A stretch of DNA of 64,000 nt from Actinomycetes bacterium. Lineage in GTDB: Bacteria; Actinomycetota; Acidimicrobiia; Acidimicrobiales; RAAP-2. The stretch lies in assembly GCA_021779735.1 (NCBI GenBank), contig JAJYAC010000002.1, positions 1-64,000 of the forward strand. Direction: 5' to 3'. This document shows, piece by piece, positions 43,591 through 51,563 of the stretch. The first letter of the stretch is position 1, and every line of letters starts with the position of its first letter. The notes beneath the pieces were generated by a model that was not told the origin of the DNA, searched no databases, and worked only from the letters and a program-made list of their open reading frames with translations. A program made the translations under genes and the position numbers.

Positions 43591-44012
43591 CGTGCGCTTC
43601 CTCGTGCCTCGCGAGGTGTTGCACTGGTCGCGTCTTCACCCGCGGGGCGGTGCGGATCATCGCCCAGCAACACCGTGACGCGGTGTCCACTCTCGACCAG
43701 GCGCGTAATGGCGGCAATGAGACCTCTGCCGGTCTCGTCCAACGACGCGATCTCAAAGCGGTACGTGCCCGTGATTGGCGCCGACTCCTGCGGACCGAGG
43801 CGCGTGGCGGCCCTCTCGAGTTCCTCTGATGTGAGTGGCCCGTTTTCGACCTCCCACGTCTCGAGGAAGCGGTCGAGGGAACGTTCGCGCAGCTTGCTCT
43901 GCGCGGCGTCGGACAGCCAGTGCGAGAGGGTCTCACCACGGTGCGCAGCGTCGTCGCGCACTTCGTTGTGGAGCCACGCAGGCATGGAGACGCTCATCTT
44001 CTCAACGCTCAC
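43587..44012 (-). CDS. vapB: VapB-like antitoxin with ribbon-helix-helix N-terminus
   Basis: A 141-residue protein. The N-terminal VEKMSVSMPAWLHNEVRDDAAHRGETLSHWLSDAAQSKL looks like a ribbon-helix-helix DNA-binding domain; the remainder would neutralise VapC. The length is greater than usual for VapB (about 70-100 residues), with an extra mid-region (SAPITGTYRFEIASLDETGRGLIAAITRLVESGHRVTVLLGDDPH). The GTG at 44012 has TAGGAT exactly six bases upstream, so transcription probably starts at the start codon. That -10 overlaps a palindromic operator. Confidence 0.82.
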   Translation of the reverse strand: MSVEKMSVSMPAWLHNEVRDDAAHRGETLSHWLSDAAQSKLRERSLDRFLETWEVENGPLTSEELERAATRLGPQESAPITGTYRFEIASLDETGRGLIAAITRLVESGHRVTVLLGDDPHRPAGEDATSATPREARGSAR

Positions 44013-44020
44013 GAATGGAT

Positions 44021-44051
44021 CCTACTACGGTAGGAACTACTACGGTAGGAA
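44021..44051. promoter_or_regulatory. Tandem palindromic operator of vapBC
   Basis: The 15-base unit CTACTACGGTAGGAA occurs twice in direct succession (44022-44036 and 44037-44051). Each copy contains the inverted repeat CTAC-TACG-GTAG. The first copy covers the predicted -10 of vapB. This is the expected layout for autoregulation by a ribbon-helix-helix antitoxin. Confidence 0.7.
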
Positions 44052-44362
44052 CGACGAGCCGAAGCGGCGCTCGCGGGGCGCCTCGAGAGGGCCGAGAGTG
44101 CGCGACGACTCCGTGGCCGAAGAGACGCGGATCGGCGCTTGTCCCGGGCCGTCGGACTCTACCGAGCGGGCGCGATGGCACGCGTCGCCAGTGCGTGCAC
44201 CTCGATCTTCACGCGAGGGTGTGGAGCGTCGCGCGTCGCGCGCAACTCTCGGCGAAACGTCGGTGCCGGAGTGTCGTAGCGACCAAGCGCCGTACTCGCC
44301 ACGCTGTCGCGGTCCCTTTGTGGTGCCCCCGGCAGTCTCCACCTTCATGAGATAGTGAACGG
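44052..44362. other. Gap between vapBC operator and IS element
   Basis: No gene with recognisable domains is visible. The stretch is GC-rich with short open frames lacking ribosome sites. Near the right end the nonamer ATAGTGAAC occurs at 44352-44360 and again inside the IS left end at 44375-44383. Confidence 0.4.
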
Positions 44363-44384
44363 ATCTGTCGCGACATAGTGAACA
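44363..44384 (+). repeat. IS left terminal inverted repeat
   Basis: It begins ATCTGTCGCGACATAGTG and pairs with the right end at 19 of 22 positions. Confidence 0.75.
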
Positions 44385-44402
44385 CCGGGGTGGAGGTGTG
44401 TC

Positions 44403-45554
44403 GTGATCAAGAATCAGGTCATTGTGGCGGCAGTTGTTTCCCAGGGGTTGGGAGTTCGCGCCACCGCAACCAAGTACGGGGTGTCGCCGGCGTGGGTCTC
44501 GACCCTGGTGAGTCGCTACCGCGCCCAGGGCCCGGCGGCGCTCGAGGCACGCTCGAAGCGTCCGCTCTCCAATCCCCGCTCAACGGCGCCCCAAGTCGAG
44601 GATCGAATCGTCGAGCTGCGCAAGGAGCTCGTGGACCTCGGCACCGACGCCGGGGCCGACACGATCCACACCCACCTCGAACGCGAGGGACTTCTCGCGC
44701 CCTCGATCTCTACAATCCAGCGCATCCTCACGCGCCGGGGCTTCGTCACCCCGGCGCCCAAGAAGCGTCCGCGAAGTTCCTACGTGCGCTTCGCGGCCGA
44801 GCTGCCCAACGAGTGCTGGCAGTCCGACATGACCCACTGGCACCTCGCTAACGGCACCGGAGTCGAGATCCTCACCTTCCTCGACGACCACTCGCGTCTC
44901 GCACTGAGTGTGCGGGCCTACCCCACCGTGACCATGGAGAACGTCCGAGAGCTCTTCGCCAGCAACTGTGCGGCCTTCGGCACTCCGGCGAGCGTCTTGA
45001 CCGACAACGGTGCGATCTACAACGCGGTCTCGCGCGGCGGGCGCAGCGGCTTTGAGAGCGACCTGATGGCCGCCGGCGTGCTCTACAAACACTCGCGCCC
45101 CTACCACCCACAGACCTGCGGCAAGGTCGAGCGCTGGCACCGCACGCTCAAGGGCTTCTTGGCCAAACGACCCGCGGCGACGCTTCTCGAACTCCAGGTG
45201 GTCCTCGAGGACGTCGTTCGCTACTACAACGACGTGCGCCCCCATCGTGGGATCAATCGGCGCACGCCCGCCGCCGCCTACCACGCACGCGCCAAGGCCA
45301 CGGCCCACACGCTCATCTACGAGCCCCACTGGCGCGTGCGCACCGACACCGTCGACGTGCGCGGTCACGTGACCCTGCGCTACCTGGGCAAGCTCCGACA
45401 CCTCAACGTCGGTTGGGACTATCGGGGCCGCTCGATCCGTCTCTTCATCCTCGATGACGTCGTGACTTTCGCCACCGAGCAGGGTGAATTCATCGGGGAA
45501 ACGAAAATAGACCCCGCTCGTGACTACCAGCCCAAGGGTCACGGCTTTCGATAG
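44403..45554 (+). CDS. IS481-family transposase
   Basis: A 383-residue DDE transposase. An N-terminal helix-turn-helix (RATATKYGVSPAWVSTLVSRYRAQG) is followed by an RNase-H-like integrase core with Asp142 (WQSDMTHW), Asp201 (VLTDNGA) and Glu243 (GKVERWHRTLK), and then the typical YNDVRPHRGINRRTPAAAY. The gene is intact, so the element may still be active. The GTG start at 44403 lies 18 bp inside the left inverted repeat and follows ggaggtgt. Confidence 0.93.
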   Translation: MIKNQVIVAAVVSQGLGVRATATKYGVSPAWVSTLVSRYRAQGPAALEARSKRPLSNPRSTAPQVEDRIVELRKELVDLGTDAGADTIHTHLEREGLLAPSISTIQRILTRRGFVTPAPKKRPRSSYVRFAAELPNECWQSDMTHWHLANGTGVEILTFLDDHSRLALSVRAYPTVTMENVRELFASNCAAFGTPASVLTDNGAIYNAVSRGGRSGFESDLMAAGVLYKHSRPYHPQTCGKVERWHRTLKGFLAKRPAATLLELQVVLEDVVRYYNDVRPHRGINRRTPAAAYHARAKATAHTLIYEPHWRVRTDTVDVRGHVTLRYLGKLRHLNVGWDYRGRSIRLFILDDVVTFATEQGEFIGETKIDPARDYQPKGHGFR

Positions 45555-45570
45555 TCTGCACAGGTTCAAC

Positions 45571-45592
45571 TGTTCACGATGACGTGACAGAT
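45571..45592 (-). repeat. IS right terminal inverted repeat
   Basis: TGTTCACGATGACGTGACAG plus two bases, the complement of the left end with three mismatches. Confidence 0.75.
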
Positions 45593-45597
45593 TTCAG

Positions 45598-45672
45598 TGG
45601 TGCCCCCGGCAGGATTCGAACCTGCGCACATGGCTTCGGAGGCCAATGCTCTATCCCCTGAGCTACGAGGGC
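45598..45672 (-). tRNA. tRNA-Arg (anticodon CCG)
   Basis: Read on the minus strand, the acceptor arm GCCCTCG pairs with CGGGGGC. The D-arm is GCTCAGGGGATAGAGC, the anticodon loop CTCCGAA gives anticodon CCG for the arginine codon CGG, and the T-arm holds GGTTCGAATCC. CCA is genome-encoded (45598-45600). The anticodon stem has one T-T mismatch at its base. It sits between an IS481 end and lysA. Confidence 0.95.
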
Positions 45673-45732
45673 GCCCTGCCAGCCTACTGGTCGCCGACTT
45701 CGAGTCTCGGGGTCACCTCGTAGTGTTGGTCC

Positions 45733-47001
45733 ATGGCCGAGCCCCTCTCGCCGACGCTGCTGCCGGACACGGCCGTCATCGTCAAGAACGACGTGACCGT
45801 CGGTGGGGTTTCGCTGCGCGAACTCGCCCAGACCTACGGCACGCCCCTGTTCGTCTACGACGAGGCGACGCTGCGCGCGCGCTGTGCGGAGGCCGCGGCC
45901 GCCTTCGACGATGGGGTGGCCTTCGCGTCCAAGTCGTTCCTCTGTGGTGCCATGGCACGGCTCGCCTACGAGGAGGGGCTGTGTGTCGACGTGGCGACGG
46001 GCGGGGAGTTCGACCTCGTGCGCCGTGCCGGGGTGCCCGCCTCTCGCGTCATCGTTCACGGTAACAACAAGAGCGAAGCCGAGTTGGTGGCGGCCATCGA
46101 CGCGGGCGTGCACCGTGTGGTCGTGGACAACTTCGACGAGATCGCACGCCTGGCGAAGCTCGTGTCGCCGGCGCGGCCCCTCGCGTGCCTCGTGCGCGTC
46201 ACCCCGGGGGTCGAGGCGCACACCCACGAGTTCATCCGCACGGGGCAAGAGGACTCGAAGTTTGGCTTCTCGCTCTCTTCGGGCGACGCGCGACGCGCGA
46301 TCGAGACGCTGCGGGCGATACCGGGCGTGACGCTTCACGGCGTGCACGCGCACATCGGCTCGCAGATCTTCGAGCTCGACGGCTTTATCGAGACGGTGCG
46401 GATTCTGGCGGACTTCACGCGCGAGGACGCCTTTGACGAGGTGTGCGTCGGCGGGGGACTGGGCGTTGCCTACGTGTCGGGCGAAGACGCGCCGAGCATC
46501 ACCGAGTGGGGCGCCACGCTGCGCGAGGTCGCCCGCGAGGTGGGTCTCCCCGGGACGACGCGCCTGCTGGCCGAACCCGGCCGCTCGATCGTGGCGGCGG
46601 CGGCCCTCACGCTCTATCGCGTGGGCACGGTCAAGCCCGTGGCGGCGCGCACCTACGTCGCGGTCGACGGCGGGATGAGCGACAACCCCCGCCCCGTGCT
46701 CTACGGCTCGGGCTACGAGGTCTTCGACGTCGCGCGGCCCCGCGAAGAGAGACGTCAGGCGCTGCGTCTCGTGGGCAAGCACTGCGAGAGCGGCGACGTG
46801 ATCATCGACGAGGCGTGGCTGCCGGCCGACACCGGCGTGGGCGACCTCGTGGCGACCCCGGTGACCGGCGCCTACGGATACGCGATGGCCTCGAACTACA
46901 ACCGCGTGCCGCGCCCGGCGGTCGTCTTCGTCGCTGACGGCACCGCGCGCGAGGTGCTGCGACGCGAGACCTTCGACGACCTCGCGCGCCTCGAGGTCTA
47001 G
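45733..47001 (+). CDS. lysA: Diaminopimelate decarboxylase
   Basis: A 422-residue fold type III PLP enzyme that makes lysine from meso-diaminopimelate. The PLP lysine lies in VAFASKSFLC. GVHAHIGSQ, the glycine-rich CVGGGLGVAY and EPGRSIVA bind the cofactor phosphate. GKHCESGDVI near residue 345 is the substrate Cys loop. The ATG at 45733 has TAGTGT six bases upstream, pointing to a leaderless transcript. It is the first of the lysA-hom-thrC set. Confidence 0.97.
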   Translation: MAEPLSPTLLPDTAVIVKNDVTVGGVSLRELAQTYGTPLFVYDEATLRARCAEAAAAFDDGVAFASKSFLCGAMARLAYEEGLCVDVATGGEFDLVRRAGVPASRVIVHGNNKSEAELVAAIDAGVHRVVVDNFDEIARLAKLVSPARPLACLVRVTPGVEAHTHEFIRTGQEDSKFGFSLSSGDARRAIETLRAIPGVTLHGVHAHIGSQIFELDGFIETVRILADFTREDAFDEVCVGGGLGVAYVSGEDAPSITEWGATLREVAREVGLPGTTRLLAEPGRSIVAAAALTLYRVGTVKPVAARTYVAVDGGMSDNPRPVLYGSGYEVFDVARPREERRQALRLVGKHCESGDVIIDEAWLPADTGVGDLVATPVTGAYGYAMASNYNRVPRPAVVFVADGTAREVLRRETFDDLARLEV

Positions 47002-47010
47002 GGGATTTCC

Positions 47011-47022
47011 CTAACCGGTTAG
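47011..47022. promoter_or_regulatory. Palindrome CTAACCGGTTAG before hom
   Basis: A perfect 12-bp palindrome between lysA and hom. Its right arm runs into TAGCCT (47020-47025), which lies six bases before the hom ATG and would be the -10 of a leaderless promoter. A regulator binding here could control hom-thrC separately from lysA. Confidence 0.45.
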
Positions 47023-47031
47023 CCTTGGTCA

Positions 47032-48333
47032 ATGGACGCACCCGTCTTACGTGTCGGCGTCATCGGCGCGGGCAACGTCGGTGGGGCCCTGGTGGAGTTG
47101 CTGAGTGACCCCTCGCGTCACGTCGCCCTGGTGGACGCGGCCACCGCCACCCTCGAGCTCGTCGGCGTCGCGGTGCGCGACGCGTCGCGCGCGCGACCCG
47201 AGGTGCCGACCCACCTGATCACCACCGACGCCGCGTCCCTGGCCGCACGCGATGACCTCGACATCTTGGTCGAGGTCATTGGCGGGATCGAACCGGCGAG
47301 AACCTACATCGAGAGTGCCCTGTCGCGCGGCACGTCAGTGGTGACCGCGAACAAGGCGTTGATGGCCGAAGCCGGCACGCAACTGGCGGCCCTCGCCCAC
47401 GAGCACGGCGCGGACCTCTTCTACGAGGCGGCCGTCGGTGGGGCGATCCCGATCCTGCGCGCGCTGCGCAGTTCCCTGGCGGGTGAGCGCATCGAGCGCG
47501 TCATGGGCATTGTGAATGGCACCACGAACTTCATCTTGTCCAAGATGACCAGTGAGGCCAGCGACTACGCCCCGGCCCTCGCCGAGGCCCAGGCTCTCGG
47601 CTACGCCGAGGCCGACCCGAGCGCTGACGTCGAGGGCTTCGACGCCGCGGCCAAGGTTCAGATCATCTCCTCGCTGGCCTTTGGCACGCGCCTGGCCGGT
47701 GAGAGCATCACGCGCGAGGGCATCACGGGCGTGCGCGCGGTCGACGTCGAATTCGCTCGACGCGCGGGCTTCGTCATCAAGCTCCTCGGAGTCGCCGAGC
47801 GCGTGGGCGAGACCGGGATCTCGCGCCGGGTGCACCCGGCGATGGTGCCCCTCGAGCATCCCCTCGCCGCGGTGCACGGGGCGATGAACGCGGTCTTCGT
47901 CGAGGGCGCCAAGAGTGGGCCCCTGATGTGGCTCGGGCCCGGCGCCGGGGGATACCCGACGGCCACCGCGGTGCTCGGCGACGTCCTCGACGCGGCGCGC
48001 AATCGCGTGAGCGGCCGCCACGACGTGCCCTTTTCGATTGACGAGACCCTTCACGCCATCGATACCAACGACATCGCGAGCGTCTTCTATCTCAGCCTCG
48101 ACGTGCTCGACCAGCCCGGCGTGCTGGCGGCGGTCGCCGGGGTCTTCGGCGACCACGGCGTCTCGATTCAGTCCATGGAGCAGTCCGGCGTCGCCGACGA
48201 GGCACGCCTGTCCTTCGTGACCCACGTCGCGCGCACCGGTGACGTGTTCGCGACGTTGAATGACTTGGCTTCTCTCGCGTCGGTGGACTCCATCGGCGCC
48301 TGCATTCGTGTAATCGACGGAGGTGACCGATGA
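47032..48333 (+). CDS. hom: Homoserine dehydrogenase
   Basis: A 433-residue enzyme that reduces aspartate semialdehyde to homoserine with NAD(P)H. The N-terminal Rossmann motif is [31 protein letters not shown] contains an active-site Lys, and [11 protein letters not shown] is the substrate-binding signature. The C-terminal ACT domain ([34 protein letters not shown]) allows threonine feedback control. The stop overlaps the thrC start by ATGA. Confidence 0.97.
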   Translation: MDAPVLRVGVIGAGNVGGALVELLSDPSRHVALVDAATATLELVGVAVRDASRARPEVPTHLITTDAASLAARDDLDILVEVIGGIEPARTYIESALSRGTSVVTANKALMAEAGTQLAALAHEHGADLFYEAAVGGAIPILRALRSSLAGERIERVMGIVNGTTNFILSKMTSEASDYAPALAEAQALGYAEADPSADVEGFDAAAKVQIISSLAFGTRLAGESITREGITGVRAVDVEFARRAGFVIKLLGVAERVGETGISRRVHPAMVPLEHPLAAVHGAMNAVFVEGAKSGPLMWLGPGAGGYPTATAVLGDVLDAARNRVSGRHDVPFSIDETLHAIDTNDIASVFYLSLDVLDQPGVLAAVAGVFGDHGVSIQSMEQSGVADEARLSFVTHVARTGDVFATLNDLASLASVDSIGACIRVIDGGDR

Positions 48334-49367
48334 CGGGTTGGCGTGGTTTGTTGGCGGAGTACGCCGAGTGGTTCCATCTCGAGGGGGTCGACGAGATCGT
48401 CACGCTCCAGGAGGGCAACACGCCCCTGCTGCGCGCCGATCGACTCAGCGAGCGACTCGGGGCCGACGTCTGGCTCAAGTACGAGGGCCTCAATCCGTCG
48501 GGCTCGTTCAAGGACCGCGGCATGACGATGGCCATCACCAAGGCCAAGGCCGCCGGGGCCAAGACCGTCATCTGCGGATCGACCGGCAACACCTCGGCCG
48601 CCGCGGCCGCCTACGCGGCCAAGGCCGGACTCGACTGCGTGGTGCTGGTGCCCGAGGGCAAGATCGCCCTGGGCAAGTTGGCCCAGGCCATGGTCTACGG
48701 CGCGAAGGTCTTTCAGATCCGGGGCAACTTCGACCAGGCGCTCGACCTGGCGCGCGAACTCACCCAGCATCTGCCGGTCACCATTGTCAACTCCATCAAT
48801 CCCGACCGCATCGAGGGCCAGAAGACGGGCGCCTTCGAGATCGTCGACGTGCTCGGCAAGGCGCCGGACATCCTGGCGATCCCCGTGGGCAACGCCGGCA
48901 ACATCACCGCGTACTGGCGCGGCTTCACGCAGTACCACGTGAGTGGTCGCGCGACGACGCTGCCCAAGATGTGGGGCTTCCAGGCGGCGGGCGCCGCACC
49001 CATCGTCTTGGGTCACCCGGTCGCCAACCCCGAGACGATCGCCACCGCGATTCGCATCGGCAATCCGGCGAGCTGGGTGCCCGCCCTCGAGGTGATCCAC
49101 GAGTCCCTCGGCGACATTCGCGCCGTTACCGACGAGGAGATCCTCGACGCCTACCAGTACGTGGCGCGCTACGAGTCGGTGTTCTGCGAACCGGCCTCGG
49201 CGGCGTCGGTGGCCGGCATCATCAAGTACGGGGTGCCCGAAGGCTCGACGGTGGTGTGCGTGCTGACCGGCAACGGACTCAAGGACCCCGATACCGCCGT
49301 GTCGCTCTCGGGCATGCCCCCCGTCGTTGACGCGAGCATCCAGTCCCTGCTCAGCGCGCTCTCCTAG
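48330..49367 (+). CDS. thrC: Threonine synthase
   Basis: A 345-residue PLP enzyme converting O-phosphohomoserine to threonine. The PLP lysine is in [11 protein letters not shown], and [19 protein letters not shown] and [15 protein letters not shown] bind phosphate. It starts inside the end of hom (ATGA) with a ggaggtgacc ribosome site. The expected downstream partner thrB is absent before rho. The stop shares CTAG with the convergent YeiH gene. Confidence 0.97.
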   Translation: MTGWRGLLAEYAEWFHLEGVDEIVTLQEGNTPLLRADRLSERLGADVWLKYEGLNPSGSFKDRGMTMAITKAKAAGAKTVICGSTGNTSAAAAAYAAKAGLDCVVLVPEGKIALGKLAQAMVYGAKVFQIRGNFDQALDLARELTQHLPVTIVNSINPDRIEGQKTGAFEIVDVLGKAPDILAIPVGNAGNITAYWRGFTQYHVSGRATTLPKMWGFQAAGAAPIVLGHPVANPETIATAIRIGNPASWVPALEVIHESLGDIRAVTDEEILDAYQYVARYESVFCEPASAASVAGIIKYGVPEGSTVVCVLTGNGLKDPDTAVSLSGMPPVVDASIQSLLSALS

Positions 49368-50422
49368 CCGTGGGCGCCGGTGAGCGTCTGTAGGCCGAGG
49401 CTGACCGAGCCCACCAGGATCCACAGGACCGCGCCGAGAGCGAGTGGTCGCATCCCCGCGCGCACGATGTCGCGCACCCTCGTCGAGAGTCCGATCGCTC
49501 CCAGGGCCATCGTGATCATGAACTGAGCAAGGTCGGCGAGCGCGACGTGCGTGACGCGCGGCACGAGGCCCAGCGTGTTGAGCGTCGTCGCGAGAAGGAA
49601 CCACGCGATGAAGGTGGGAAACGTGCGACGCACGTGGCCCAGCAGCGAACGCCCCGGGGTCACGTCGTGACGCGCGCGCCACAGTGCGATGGCGAGGGTG
49701 ATCGGAATGATCATGAGGGTGCGCGTCAACTTCACGACGACGGCGCTCGACGTCGCGCCGTGACCGAAAATTGACGCGGCCGCGACGACCGAGGACATGT
49801 CATTCACCGCCGTACCCGCCCACAGACCAAAGGACGTCGAGGACATGTGCATGAGTCGCCCCAACGTCGGAAAGCTCAGCACCGCGGCGACATTGAAGAG
49901 GAAGATCGTCGCCACCGCGTAGGTGACGTCGGCCTCGGGCGCGTCGATCACCGCGTCGGTCGCCGCGATCGCCGAGGCTCCGCAGATCCCCGTGCCCACG
50001 CCAATGAGCGTGCGCAGGTCGCGGTCGATGCCCAGGGCTCGGCCGAGCAACGCCGCGCCGGCGAGGGCGACCGACAGGGATCCCACCATGACCGGCAGGC
50101 TGGCCGCTCCGGTGGCGAGGACCTGGCGAAAGGAGAGCGCGGTGCCGAGCACGACGATCGATCCCTGCAAGATCGTCTTGGCCGCGACGTGCACCCCCGG
50201 GCGCCACGACGCGGGTAGCGGCCGGCGCAGCACGACGAGGATGCCCCCGACGATGGCGAAGACCGGCGCGCCCACGATGGGTACCAGGCGCCCGAGCAGT
50301 GTGGCCACTACGGCGAGGGCCGCGCTGGCCAGTAGCCCCGAACGCGCGTCGGCGAGACGCCCGCGCGAGGACTCTCTCTGCGAGGGGTGAGAGGCGAGCG
50401 CCGGAGCCGGGGAGTCGTGCAT
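49364..50422 (-). CDS. YeiH/UPF0324 family membrane protein
   Basis: A 352-residue integral membrane protein with about ten hydrophobic segments. [35 protein letters not shown] and [18 protein letters not shown] are hallmarks of the YeiH (putative sulfate exporter) family. The ATG at 50422 gives a cytoplasmic leader of about 30 residues. It is divergent from a LysR gene, an arrangement common for yeiH homologues (YeiE/YeiH in enterobacteria), where the regulator responds to sulfite. The transport substrate has not been settled for the family. Confidence 0.88.
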   Translation of the reverse strand: MHDSPAPALASHPSQRESSRGRLADARSGLLASAALAVVATLLGRLVPIVGAPVFAIVGGILVVLRRPLPASWRPGVHVAAKTILQGSIVVLGTALSFRQVLATGAASLPVMVGSLSVALAGAALLGRALGIDRDLRTLIGVGTGICGASAIAATDAVIDAPEADVTYAVATIFLFNVAAVLSFPTLGRLMHMSSTSFGLWAGTAVNDMSSVVAAASIFGHGATSSAVVVKLTRTLMIIPITLAIALWRARHDVTPGRSLLGHVRRTFPTFIAWFLLATTLNTLGLVPRVTHVALADLAQFMITMALGAIGLSTRVRDIVRAGMRPLALGAVLWILVGSVSLGLQTLTGAHG

Positions 50423-50479
50423 GGACCTAGTCTCCGGGCCCGGGCCCCGCGGCGGAAGTGGGCACTTGGTGATGGCGTT

Positions 50480-50494
50480 ATAAGATTTGCTTAT
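50480..50494. promoter_or_regulatory. LysR-type box ATAAG-N5-CTTAT
   Basis: A perfect inverted repeat with T-N11-A character. It overlaps TAAGAT (50481-50486), the predicted -10 of the lysR gene, and its start codon at 50493. Binding would repress lysR and could act on the divergent yeiH promoter about 60 bp away. Confidence 0.65.
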
Positions 50495-51407
50495 GCCCCT
50501 AGTCCAGCCGGTGCCTGATCTCATCTCGCTCGACCTGCTCGCGAGCGTCGCCGCGCTCGGTTCGATTCGCCAGGGCGCGCTCGCGCACGGGATCAGTCAG
50601 CCCGCGGCCAGCACGCGCCTGCGCGCGCTCGAGGCCACGCTGGGCGTGGAGTTGCTGCACCGCTCCTCGGGCGGGGCGCAGCTCACGCCCGCCGGGCGGG
50701 TGGTCGTGGGCTGGTCCGAGCAGGTCCTCGGTGACGTGCGCTCGCTACTGACCGCGACCGCGGCGCTGCGCCGCGAGCGGCGCACTCAGGTCCACGTGGC
50801 CGCGAGCATGACGGTGGCCGAGTACCTCGCGCCCGAGTGGTTGGTGCGCCTCGCGACCCTCGACCCCGACCTGCACGTGGCCCTCGACATGGCCAACTCC
50901 GAACAGGTGGCCGAGCTGGTGCGCGAGGGTCGGGTCGACCTGGGCTTCGTGGAGGGGACGTCGCGCCTCGTCGGGCTGCACAGCCAGGCGTTGCTCGACG
51001 ACGAGTTGGTCCTCGTCGTGGCCCCGCACCACCCCTGGGCGAGTCGTCGGGGTGAGATATCGCGCGCCCAGCTCGCCGCGACGCCTCAGGTCCTGCGCGA
51101 GGTGGGCTCGGGCACGCGCGAGGTGCTCGAGGAGTGGCTCGGGGCGGTCGGCCTCGCTCCCACCGCGGTGGTGGAGCTCGGCTCGACGACCGCGATCAAG
51201 CGAGCGGTCGAGTCCGGCGTCGCGCCCGCGGTTCTCAGCCGCCTCGCGGTGCACGCGGACGTGCGCGAGGGCCGGCTGGTCGCGGTGCCCCTCGCCGGAC
51301 GAGGGCCCACGCGCACGATTCGGGCTCTGTGGTCGGCCTCGTCGCCGCTGAGCCCGGCCGCCAAGCGCGTGCTGGCCCAGATTCACGAGGTGACCACCGA
51401 GCGCTGA
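50493..51407 (+). CDS. LysR-family transcriptional regulator
   Basis: A 304-residue regulator. The winged helix-turn-helix lies at residues 10-65 (LDLLASVAALGSIRQGALAHGISQPAASTRLRALEATLGVELLHRS), followed by the effector-binding domain (QVHVAASMTVAEYLAPEWLVRL ... GVAPAVLSRLAV). The ATG at 50493 is chosen because TAAGAT lies six bases upstream; a TTG two codons earlier is in frame. It probably controls the divergent YeiH transporter and itself. Confidence 0.92.
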   Translation: MPLVQPVPDLISLDLLASVAALGSIRQGALAHGISQPAASTRLRALEATLGVELLHRSSGGAQLTPAGRVVVGWSEQVLGDVRSLLTATAALRRERRTQVHVAASMTVAEYLAPEWLVRLATLDPDLHVALDMANSEQVAELVREGRVDLGFVEGTSRLVGLHSQALLDDELVLVVAPHHPWASRRGEISRAQLAATPQVLREVGSGTREVLEEWLGAVGLAPTAVVELGSTTAIKRAVESGVAPAVLSRLAVHADVREGRLVAVPLAGRGPTRTIRALWSASSPLSPAAKRVLAQIHEVTTER

Positions 51408-51563
51408 CCGGTCGTGAGCGTTGCGCTCGGTTCCACTTCGGCTACACTGAAGACGTCGTCCGCGACTCGGCCTCTTGCCGACGTGCGGAAATTCTTTCCA
51501 AGACGGCACTTCTCGTTTTTTCGTAACCGTTCGTGTTCTCTCGTTCGGCGAGAAAGGAATTCC

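Larger units (their letters stand above)
44363..45592 (+). mobile_element. IS481-family insertion sequence
   Basis: An element of about 1.23 kb with one transposase gene. Terminal inverted repeats of 22 bp (44363-44384 and 45571-45592) match at 19 positions. The innermost parts of the arms are GTGAACA (left) and TGTTCAC (right), and the ends carry the TGTC/GACA sequence common in this family. I see no convincing target-site duplication. The right end stops 5 bp before the CCA end of tRNA-Arg. Confidence 0.8.

Noticed and set aside
44352..45600. Target-site duplication of the IS481 element
   Set aside because: Flanks ggatc and gattt share only GAT, which is too short and falls within the extended inverted repeat.
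45574..46782. Minus-strand frame ending in GALVAQGIEHWPPKPC near the tRNA
   Set aside because: The C-terminal peptide is simply the translation of tRNA-Arg, a common false ORF, and the rest is antisense to lysA.
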